A stretch of 64,000 nt of DNA from assembly GCA_028753945.1 (NCBI GenBank), contig JAPNXP010000007.1, forward strand, positions 5,394,001-5,458,000, written 5' to 3'. Each line of letters starts with the position of its first letter. Positions within the stretch are counted from its first letter, which is position 1. The notes below the pieces were generated by a model that was not told the origin of the DNA, made no database searches, and saw only the letters and a program-made list of their open reading frames with translations. This document shows positions 1-9,876 of the stretch, piece by piece. A program made the position numbers and the translations under genes. The DNA comes from Hexactinellida sp. DTS-2022. Its lineage: Eukaryota; Porifera; Hexactinellida.

Positions 1-633
1 TTTTAAAGAATCAGAATGTTGTTTGCATTTGTGATCTAAAGTATGATTGTTGTTTCTAGCTATGTATAGATTGCATCAATACAAGATTGTATTATAATTC
101 AAGAGAATACCAAGGATAACTGGGAGCCACTAACTATATTATCACCTATTTAGGAATTGAATGGAATAGTCTATTTCCAAGAGACAAGTGAGTCAGAAAT
201 TGTTAACCTTTTTAAGATATTCTACATTTATACACCTAGAATTCTATTTATTGCAGTACAGTTATTTCACAATATTATTGGGATAATAGTAACCGAAGTC
301 TGAAAGAATTTGACAGGTACATATTATATTTTGTTTATATAGAACTTGTATAGGAGCAGTTTTTTATTGATTAATTCCGCGAATAGAAAGTAACTTTGTG
401 TATCAGTTCCCAAAATATGACCTTCACAAAGCTGCAAAGTTAGCATTTGACTCTATATAAATAAGATCCCATTTCTTATATTCTTATCATAGTAGTTATG
501 ATATTTACATTCTTTATTTAATTACCTAAATATTTGTCTCCCTTTATTTTAGGCTAAATGTTAAGAATCAAATTTATATAGCTCTTCTCATCGATACACA
601 CAATATAACATAATATTGTTATAGAATGTATAA
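1..633. other. AT-rich non-coding, 3' flank of calmodulin-like gene
   Basis: No coding region could be supported here. The stretch is strongly AT-rich and would hold the 3' UTR and polyadenylation region of the minus-strand EF-hand gene that ends at 634. Confidence 0.5.
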
Positions 634-1080
634 TTATTTGTTGTACATAGACATTATAAACTCTGGATAGCTAATCTTTCCGTCTCCATCAGTATCTGCT
701 TCTTTTATAATCGCCTTTATTTCTTTGTCTGTTGTTTTATAGCCAAAGTCTTTCATTACCATTATCAGTTCTTCTTCGCTAATAAAGCCATCTCTGTTTT
801 TATCGAAAACTCTGAAAGCATCCAACATTTCTTTGTTTGTGTCCACTTTTGTGTTCCTAGTCATCAGGTTTAGGAATTCTGAGAAATCGATTTCACCGTC
901 CCCGTCCAGGTCTATCTCTCCCAACCTTTCTCCCAACTCGGCTTCGGTTATCTTTCCATCCACTGACTTTATAACTGCGCTAAGCTCCTCTATCGTTATT
1001 TTCCCGTCTCCGTCTTTGTCGAATACACTGAAAGCTTGCTTGAGATCTATAACCTGTTTTCCTGTAAGTTTGTTTGCCAT
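634..1080 (-). CDS. Calmodulin-like four-EF-hand protein
   Basis: A single-exon 148-residue protein, almost exactly calmodulin length (149). Four EF-hand loops are visible: residues 21-32 (DKDGDGKITIEE), 57-68 (DLDGDGEIDFSE), 93-104 (DKNRDGFISEEE) and 129-140 (DTDGDGKISYPE). Each has Asp at position 1, Gly at 6 and Glu at 12, so all four should bind calcium. The sequence departs from canonical calmodulin at many positions and lacks its near-invariant stretches, so this is a divergent paralogue rather than calmodulin itself. It probably acts as a cytosolic calcium sensor; the target is unknown. It is transcribed away from the DNMT3-like gene and separated from it by 3.7 kb. A second, independent calmodulin-like gene lies at 44125-44589. 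Confidence 0.88.
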   Translation of the reverse strand: MANKLTGKQVIDLKQAFSVFDKDGDGKITIEELSAVIKSVDGKITEAELGERLGEIDLDGDGEIDFSEFLNLMTRNTKVDTNKEMLDAFRVFDKNRDGFISEEELIMVMKDFGYKTTDKEIKAIIKEADTDGDGKISYPEFIMSMYNK

Positions 1081-1650
1081 ACTTGCTCGCTATAAAAGTT
1101 ATATGCTTTAATTCGATTTTTAAAATTAACTGAATTTTATACTGATTAGGGTTGTATTTCGATAATAGAGTTAGTTAATACAATGGAGAAAATATTAGAA
1201 ATGGTGTTGGTGGTTTAACATTTCTATAGCTGAATGGAGGCTTTGTCTTGCAATTAATTCAGGGATGAATAGATTAATTTGAATTTAATTATTACCGTAT
1301 ATTTTCTGGCACATCATTTTCTTTATTACAATTTATTTACATGCTGTAATAACTCCACAGTCATCAATGGATCATGAACAGTTCAATCAATTTAATTTGC
1401 ATTTTGCTACCGCGAATCACCTGATACTATTAATTTCCTTTTTATAGATAATCACCCTCTTATGATTAATCATGTTTTGTTTTCAAAAGTTTAAATTGCT
1501 CTATACAATGTTTACTTTTCCAACTCACGAGCTACTTTTTTTGCAACTAGGTGTATTTTTAGTCACTTGACGTATTATTTTGCACTGCTACATTTCTATT
1601 TATTGTGTAATGATGCTTAATTCGTTGGGTAAGGCTATGGATATGTTATC

Positions 1651-1710
1651 TAGTTAAATCTAAAATTAGCTATGACTAAGTAGTTAATCTAAAATTAGCA
1701 ATGACTGAGG
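1651..1710. repeat. Two-copy tandem repeat, about 30 bp
   Basis: Two adjacent units beginning TAGTTAA..TCTAAAATTAG, differing by a few substitutions and a one-base shift. Confidence 0.7.
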
Positions 1711-3475
1711 TTTCATGTCATTTTGTTATCTCACTCTATAACATTTGTAATACTGTTTAATTGTCTACTAATTTGTCTATTCCGCTTTTATTGCGAATTA
1801 TGTACAATTATTAAGCACATTTTGATACATTCATATTTATATTAATTTCATATTTCTTTGCGCGGTTCGTGAAATCTTTCGAATTCCTGCTTTATGTCTC
1901 TCTCATCTAATTTTGATATAAATTACCTATCTGGTCTGAGGTGGTCAGTTCATATTAACCACAAACTACTTTTCAGATTACTGAATTTGCTCCATTCGTA
2001 CTGTCTCTTCAACTCGAGCCAATATGGTAGCTTTAAATCTCTTTTGATTAGCTTTTGTTTGTAAAATACACAGGAATTATCCAAACATGTTATTTACTGG
2101 AAATTAATCTACTTACCCTTGTTTTATGGTTAACTTACTTTTTCTTTGAAATTGTAATTTACTCACTGCAGAATTCTAGAAAATTATGATAAATATTAGT
2201 GAGTAATTCTGTTGTATATTTATTATTCAACATAAGAATAATCTATTAAACAATCATTTGGTCAATTGTGCCATCTGTTTACTCCAACGTTGGTAGATAT
2301 GCATTTATTATTGCTAACTCTCCCACCTCAACCATTGTGCAGGATTTTTCACTTAGATATTAATCTAAAATCAAATTAGTGGTACTAACAGCTGAGATAG
2401 ATTTAATTTGCATAACAATGACTTTGAAATAAATGGACTTTGTTGTAGAAAATTTAATTAGGTATTAATAGTTTATCATATTTTGGAGATTTTCTGGATT
2501 TCTCTGGATTATTTCTAAATGTTTTGCTGAAGCAAATAATACACTGTGAATTATTATTTATTTATTTATATCGATGAGGTGTGATTTTTGTTTGTTTGCT
2601 TGTGCATGATCGATTGCTTATTAGAAATTAAGGTTACGTTCATTTTTGTTTTTTCTTATTAACTTACCTTGTTTGTGCCGTGAATTATCAAATATTATTC
2701 TATTTTGCAACAACAGAAAATTGCTGTGTTATTTTTTGCATTGACGCAATCCAGAAACAATAAATAATATTTTGTTTATTTCTATTGGAAACCCCCAAAA
2801 GTAAATAATTAAATGTGAAAAGCTTGATCGAGGTCACGCCTGAGGTTAATGTATATAAATATTTTAATATCACAAATCAATGTTAATATTTGTATAATGC
2901 ATATAAATTCTGGATAATCATTTAATCTCATATTGTTGGATCTGATTAAGTGACTTGTTGTTTCATTTTTATCTTTAATACTACAAGAAAAAAGCTGTGG
3001 AAATCTTAAAATCTAAGAATAATTGTTGATTACGCAAATAATGGAGTAGTTTGGGGAAAATATATTTTAAAAACCACCTCGATCACCTATTTTGTTTGAA
3101 TCTAACCAGGATAGTTTATTAATTATAATTGTATACTGCTTGAATTATTCTGTATAGTTTTATTTAATTAAATTACATTCCACATAACTACATGATCTTA
3201 GTGCACAAGTTAGGATAATTTTTATAAATTAGGAGAACTCTATCTTTCTGTAGCACACATATAATGGCTAAATAAATCCTTGTGAATTTCGCGTTGTCTT
3301 ATACATGGTTTCACATAGGTATATATTAGTCTAAATGAACGTTTTCCCAATTTTATTTCTTATTTGGGCTAATAAAGATACTGAACAGACTGATTAACTA
3401 ATTATTTATTGACTATTATTCAGTTTTTCCAGAATTGTCCTCAATTTAATAAACATGATTGGGTAATCTTATTTT

Positions 3476-3539
3476 GTTCCAGTAAATCTATTGTATAATA
3501 TTATTGTGTTCCAGTTAATCTATTGTATAATATTATTAT
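3476..3539. repeat. Two-copy tandem repeat, 32 bp
   Basis: The unit starts GTTCCAGT and contains AATCTATTGTATAATATTAT. The second copy at 3508-3539 matches except for a few bases. Confidence 0.75.
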
Positions 3540-4773
3540 TATCCAAATGAACTCCCACACTATCATGTGAATAAAAAACTAAGTCGTTCTGAACCACTAG
3601 AATGTTTTCGGGGTATTTATTACATTTCTCAATGTTTTATATATTAAATTAAATAGTTTAACTTATTATAGTATTATTTGCTCGCTTTAATTATTGAAGT
3701 CTAAAATAATTGTACATTTAAATATGAAAAATATTTATTTGTGGTTATGCATTTCCCCCAAAGAAATTATTTATTGCGTATACGAGAATATTTGATGGAA
3801 TTTAATTATTAATTATTCACAAATTGGTAAGAAGAACTAATGATCAATTTAAACTAAGAATTTCGAATGGCTTCTTAATAATTTAAGTCGAGATTATTCT
3901 CCGATCCCTTGGTCTGTATAATTTGTAATTTTGCTCCAAATATTTGTTAACTTAAGTACCCTTATTCTTCTGTAACTAAAATATAGGCTCTGTTTGGATA
4001 AATTAAATATGGCTCGTATTTCTATAAAGCACTGAACCTAAGTCAAATGAGTTACTATTTGTATATACGTGTACTTGATATTTAGAGCTTCTTCCATAGA
4101 TTATGTTTAGGGCTTGTTCTTCATATATTTTAAATTAATTAAATCTGTTTAGGCAGTCTTTAAATTATGAATGTCTCTCTCGAACATTTTTTATAATTAT
4201 TCGATATAAATTCATCCCACTCAATCGATTAAATTTATAGAGATATTCTAACTTTTGAGCAGAGATATTTAATTATATTTAAACATTTTCAAATTTAATT
4301 TTATGAAATGTTATTCTTATTACAATCGATTGTTTAGAGTCGTAGCTAAATTATTGTTTATAATTTGTTTAGATTAAATACATTTTCAACTAATTAATTT
4401 CATTTGCGGCTTATTGTCAAAATTATTAATTTATTAAATAAATTAAATATAATCCTCATTAAATTATTATTAACATTTTTCAAACTGATTTCTCTAAATT
4501 CTCTTATAGAAAACTCTCATTTCTCAATTATTGTTATAATTAATAATTAAATAACAATAATTAAAAGCTCGAATTTAATTCCCTTGACGAAAAGAATTAA
4601 AAAGCATATTTCTCTTAATCAAGGTTCGTTGGTTTCATTTAATCTAGTCGCAATTGATCCTGAAATTTGTATCAACATGACTATAGGCTATTACAAAACT
4701 ATAAATACAACAATAATCTATTAAATACAAATTTCAAACACACGTAGTTCAACATAATCACGCGCAAATAAGC

Positions 4774-7700
4774 ATGACAGATAAGAATCTCTACCTACCC
4801 CTCCAGTTGAATCCTCCGTATGAACCAGAGCCCTCTGAATATTTCGTGGTGCCCCTCACGCCGAGTGATAATCAGCCTAACACGATTACAGATATCTTAG
4901 TTGTCCATACGGCCGAGACGAACGAACTCCAGGAAACCTCGTCTGTTAACAATCAATCTGAGTCTTCTACTGCCACAGTAATTCTCCCGATGCAAGACCA
5001 CGATTTAATTGACACTTATCAGTCCCCTGAGGAGGGAATGCCAGCTTTTTCTCTCAAGAGACATTACAGTGCTAGTCCCAATGGAAGCGATAACTCCAAC
5101 AAAAAAATGAAATTTAAATCTCGAAGCCCACCCCATGAGTTATCTATTTATAACAATCAAACAATTCGGAATAATTCCACTTCGTATTCCCCGCTACATC
5201 AATACCCTGGAAATAGCTTCACAGATTACCCCTACGATCCGATGCTACCTTCCCCGAGCCCTAGGCCGAGAGGCAGGCCCCTGGGAAGCGGAAATTCTAG
5301 GACGAACTGTAACCAGTTCTCTCCCTTAGCTCTCACGCCCACTGATGATAACAACTTTAAGCGAAGGCCTGGCAGGCCAAGGAAATTATCTTCCACCAAC
5401 CACATCGGTATTTATGAGACGAGCAGAATGAAGAACCCTCGCGGCCGTCCTAGGCTCGGAACTATTAAATCCCGCACCGTCTCCAACAGCACCGGAACCC
5501 CCAATCCCTTCGAGTATGGCACGATTGTATGGGGCAAGATAAAGAGCTGCGAATGGTGGCCTGGCATGGTTATATCCCCTAGAGTCATAGGGAAGTCTAG
5601 CACTCCTTCTGGCTGTCAGTGGGTCACTTGGCATGGGGAATACCAGTACTCGGATGTACTGCATAAGAATATAAAACCAATCGTTAATTTCATACAGTTC
5701 TTAACTCCGCAAAGTTTCGAGAATCCAAACTACTCTGAGGCTATTTTCCGGTGCGTTGATATTGCGAAAAAAAGAACTGAACTTTACAAACAAAAGTTGG
5801 ATGATAAGCAAGATTACGATTTCGCTACTCCGGCGCAGTTCGAAGAATTATTGAAAGATCGTAACGTTAAAGACAAACAGAGAGATTTAAAGATATTAAG
5901 CAGTTTGACAGAGGAACAACAGAATAAGTTAGCTTGGGCCCTAACGGGATTTCCGCCTTATGGCACAGCTGGCCTGGTTATTCGTAGCGAAGACGAATTA
6001 AGTCCTTTCGACCCGTGTCCCCAAATGCTTGACTCTGGAAGTGAAATAGATTCCGAACCTGGAGTAGCGGATTTGGTGGTGCAACGATCGGTCCCACAGG
6101 AATCTAGAACTGATAAAGAACGCAAAAATAATCAAGTAAACATTGATTTGCTGAGAGAAGGAAAAATCAAAATTCAAAACTTATGTTTGGGCTGTCACAA
6201 GTAAGTTGGTTACTAATATAATGGAACCTCGTTAGTACAAACACGGTTAATACGAAATTCCGGCTAATAAAAACACTATTTCAGTCCCCATTAAAGTCTT
6301 TTCAATGCAAATTATATTGGTAAATAGGAATCCGGATAAGGAAAATATTTTTTTCGTATTAACGAAGTTCTACTGTACACTGTTTTATCATTCCGGATAA
6401 GTACTGTATTTCTGAAACTAGTCATTTCCTTTGAGCCAAACTTTTGCACAATCGAATCTCTTTATGAAACTGTTCCTTGTAACACTAAGTTCTTATTAAT
6501 CTGAATTAGAACATACTAATTAGATTACTCGGTTATACACATTCTTAGGAAAATTCCTGCACTATAAAATCTAGCATCAGTATTCTATCAAATTCTAATT
6601 AAATTCCTCAGAAATTATAACTGATCCAACAATTAGTTAATTGATAGTTTAACACCTAAGTTATAAATTGTGTGCGCAATCATCTCATTTACCAAATCAA
6701 TTAATTAAATCAGCAAATGTCAGCAATTATTAATTTTAGCTACTTTACTTTTGGAAAATATCGAATAAATTATTAATAGTTATATTTGCCGTCTACTATA
6801 ATCATCTGCGTTTGAATCATATGTTCTTTACGTTTAATTAATATTTCGCGAATAAAAAGAAATTATTTATTATTTAATTGAATTTAAATCTTTGACGCAA
6901 CATGACAAAGAATGCAAGCTGTATATGCGAGGGTTTCACAAAATACATTTTATAATTTATATGTAAATTAGCTGTTTATGGTTTTAAGCTACGAAATCAT
7001 AGATGGAACATATCTCGAAGGATCATTCTATCTCTCATAATTTTGATTATAACCTATTAATTCATAATTATTATTAATTAGTTATCGTAATTTCTATTAG
7101 TTTGATATTTATCTGTGTTATATTAATTTAGGCACGATGAATCTCTACGAGAACATCCACTGATTGAAGGCGGTTTTTGTGATCATTGCTTAATTGAGTT
7201 TCAAGCTTGTTTCTATCTGTTTGATCAGAATGGTGAGCAGGAGTATTGTTCTATTTGTGCCGCGGGTGACAATGTTGTTATTTGTTGCAATTCCTCTTGC
7301 TTTACGTTTTGCCAGAGCTGTATTCAGGATCTTATTTCTAGCGAAGAGAAAGAAGCGATAATAAATAAAGCGAATTGGTATTGCTTTCTCTGCCAACAGG
7401 CAGATTCTAAAGAAAATATTTCCCTTAACAATCTTAAAGTGCGACCAGATTGGAATGACAGGTTGCATTCTATTTTTAACAGCTCACAGACTAATCACGC
7501 TTTTAGCTACAGAACTAATTGCATTCCGTCTCCTGTTCCTGCGAAATTTCGCGCTCCTATTCGCGTGCTTGCCCTGTTTGACGGTATTTCTACTAGCATG
7601 TTGGCTCTGAAAGAACTCGGATTTGAAATTGAGTACTACATCGCTTCTGAAATTGATCCCAGTGCACAGAAAATTGTTCGAATTAATCACTTGAATATAA

Positions 7701-8428
7701 AGCATGTTGGTGACATTAAAAAGATATCTCTAAGCGACATTCAGAAGTGGGGGCCCTTTGACCTTGTGTGCGGCGGTCCACCTAGCCTAGATATCTGTCT
7801 GGAAAACCAGAGCAGAAAAGGTCTTTACGATCAAAAGGGGACAGGGCCTTTGTTCTTTGAGTTCTATAGAATCCTTAATTACTGTTTCCCCAAAGATGGG
7901 GATGATCGTCCCTTTTTCTGGTTCTTTGAAACAACGTTTTCAATGAAAACTGAAGATAGAGACACTATTTCGCGCTTTTTAGCGCATGAGCCAATGACAA
8001 TTCAAATGAAGCAATTCTCGGCTCTAGATGACAGCAGCTATCTATGGAGCAACTTGCCTGGATTGAAGAGACCAAAAGTCCCGGGACACAATGCGAAACT
8101 GCGTCTACAAGAGTGCCTTACGAAAGGAATGGGGCGAAATGCGAAAGTGGATAAGATAAAACCGCCCCCATACAAAGGCAGCCGGTCAAGAGAGCTGTTT
8201 CCAGTGCGAATAAAACTCCCTGACTCAGAACCTGAAGATGACAATCTATTCGTGAACGAGTTGGAAGACATGCACAGTCTGCCAAAGCACTATACCGATG
8301 TGGCTAATGCCAGCATTGAAGAGCGACAGTCTCTCATTGAAAGCTCTTGGTGCGTTCCGGTTATTAAGTACATTCTCGCACCTCTAAAAGGATACTTTAA
8401 ATCCAACACTACCCCTTCCAACCTATAA
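4774..8428 (+). CDS. DNMT3: DNMT3-like protein: AT-hooks, PWWP, ADD, degenerate methyltransferase domain
   Basis: Two exons, 4774-6200 and 7132-8428. The intron 6201-7131 has GTAAGT and TTTAG borders and splits codon 476; splicing gives 907 residues, close to human DNMT3A. Order: low-complexity N terminus; three AT-hook cores (residues 164-169 RPRGRP, 196-204, 220-227); PWWP from about 246 with WWPG at 261-264; Cys-rich ADD from about 470 to 575; methyltransferase domain to the C terminus. The intron falls inside the ADD between its first Cys pair and the rest. AdoMet motif I (LFDGIST) and motif X (WCVPVIKYILAPL) are kept. Where active enzymes have the Pro-Cys nucleophile, this protein reads GGPPSLD, with Ser694 at the Cys position. 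Motif VI ENV is ETT (742-744), and the Arg pair before the YxW of motif VIII is missing. It should read histone H3 tails and bind AT-rich DNA in the nucleus but not methylate cytosine. The family assignment is firm; inactivity is inference. Confidence 0.93.
6201..7131 (+). other. DNMT3-like intron, 931 nt
   Basis: Donor GTAAGT at 6201 and acceptor TATTAATTTAG ending at 7131. Joining the flanks restores the ADD domain in frame (phase 2). A TA-flanked MITE sits 16 nt after the donor; the remainder is AT-rich. Confidence 0.88.
6219..6375. mobile_element. MITE with pogo/Tc1-mariner-like ends, TA target site
   Basis: The left end resembles GGAACCTCGTTAGTAC and the right end is its inverted partner, GTTCTACTG. 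TA dinucleotides flank both sides (6217-6218, 6376-6377). Ends match those of the better preserved copy at 43481-43643. It has no coding capacity, so it would have been moved in trans by a transposase. Confidence 0.75.
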
Positions 8429-8793
8429 ACAATACTCCATTAAATTATCGACTATTAGACAGTCAGATTTTCACTTCATTTTTAAAGAAATATATTTGTA
8501 GCAATATATGTTGTAATTTCAATCGTGACTGGCTCCAATTTAGATTAGATCTGTGTTTCCCTTTTTGACTGGACTATTTTATGGATTTAATTTATTTTCA
8601 GCTTATCACCTTATATTTTGAACTTTGCTCTATATATATTGATTCTCCTATTTTTAACCACTATACGATCTCTGACAAGATTTTTGAATATTTAACGAAC
8701 TAATTTCCATTTTTTCTAATTTAAGATTTGTTATTTTGATTGAAACCCAATTTGTATTTGAGATAATTGGTAGAACTTCTATTAGCCCAGTAA
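8429..8793. other. Spacer between DNMT3-like and NHL genes
   Basis: 365 bases, AT-rich, no ORF of note. Ends in an acceptor-like TTCTATTAGCCCAG four bases before the next ATG. Confidence 0.45.
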
Positions 8794-9603
8794 ATGCAGC
8801 TTGGGAAACACGGCAATGGCCCATGTGAATTTGATCAGCCACGTGCAATTAAACTCGATAAGGCAACAGGTCGCATCTACATTGTTGATACAAACAACAG
8901 TCGTATCCAAGTATGGGACGAGAACCTAAAACATTTAACCCAATTTGGTAAAGGTATACTTCGTTACCCAAGAGGTATTGCCATTACTGAGTCAACGATA
9001 TTCGTGACTGATTATTTTAAAGAATTTCTGTACAAATTCAGTTTACCAGAATTATCTCTTATCAAAACACAAGGCCACCATACGTCACAATTAAAGCTAA
9101 ACAACCCTACTGCAATTGCTGCTGAAAACAATGAAATATTTGTGTTGGAAGCTGATAAACAGAGAATCCTTGTGTTCACTGATAATCTTGAGTATTTGAA
9201 AACTATTGCGAAAGGAATAATACATGTTTCTTATGACATACAAGTTTATCATGGTATAATCCATGTGCTAGAAGTCGACACGAATCTTATTAAGTTAATA
9301 AATTCGCAAAATGGCGAGCTTGTTGCATCAGTATTAACTAATCACGATTCCATTCCATTTAGCAATGCCTGCCATTTTTCTCTATCAGTTGATACAAAAC
9401 ACTACTTTATTACAGACTGGAAATTGAATAAAATTAAAGTTATTTCAAATACCGGTGTATTTATTCGCATTATTGACACATCTGAGTTTCAGTGTCTACA
9501 TCCGCGAGGAATCACTTCTTCACCAACTAATTGTGTCATTGCCACTTTTGAGGAAGGAAAAAATGCCTTGGTTAAATTACCCGCTTTAATTTCTCCAGAT
9601 TAA
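8794..9603 (+). CDS. NHL-repeat beta-propeller protein, possibly missing its N terminus
   Basis: 269 residues made almost wholly of NHL-type blades. The opening GKHGNGPCEFDQPRAI and the following IYIVDTNNSRIQVW are typical NHL consensus; further blades follow (YPRGIAI..IFVTD, NNPTAIAA..IFVLE, HPRGITS..). It lacks the roughly 150-residue helical N terminus seen in the paralogue at 34142-35350. An in-frame stop lies directly before the ATG, and an acceptor-like CCCAG precedes that, so either an upstream exon is undetected, the ATG is the true start of a short protein, or the gene is 5'-truncated. NHL propellers bind protein or RNA; no specific function can be assigned. Confidence 0.7.
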   Translation: MQLGKHGNGPCEFDQPRAIKLDKATGRIYIVDTNNSRIQVWDENLKHLTQFGKGILRYPRGIAITESTIFVTDYFKEFLYKFSLPELSLIKTQGHHTSQLKLNNPTAIAAENNEIFVLEADKQRILVFTDNLEYLKTIAKGIIHVSYDIQVYHGIIHVLEVDTNLIKLINSQNGELVASVLTNHDSIPFSNACHFSLSVDTKHYFITDWKLNKIKVISNTGVFIRIIDTSEFQCLHPRGITSSPTNCVIATFEEGKNALVKLPALISPD

Positions 9604-9876
9604 ATTTCAATGAGTTCATATTGGAGTTTACGTTATTTTATTCACATTCCCTTACTTACGTAATACATCTATTGTACTTTTTCTATTCATACTGCCGTTT
9701 AATTTCTTTACGTTGCTTGTATTATGTCATAATTTCTAATTCTCTTTCCGTTTGGTTTAAATAGGCGTATTTTTCTTCTTACTTATTCTAATTATTTCCA
9801 TGTCTGTATTTATTTCAATGTATTTGCTACGATTGTGTGGTCTACTCAGTTTATAATCTGAGTTCGATTAGATTCT

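Larger units (their letters stand above)
1081..4773. other. 3.7-kb AT-rich region without genes
   Basis: No convincing coding segment on either strand. Contains two small tandem duplications (about 30 bp at 1651-1710 and 32 bp at 3476-3539). The right end should include the promoter and 5' UTR of the DNMT3-like gene, and the left end the promoter of the calmodulin-like gene. A non-coding RNA cannot be excluded by eye. Confidence 0.5.

Noticed and set aside
5386..5664. Open frames antisense to the DNMT3-like exon
   Set aside because: They overlap strongly conserved PWWP coding sequence and have no protein-like features.
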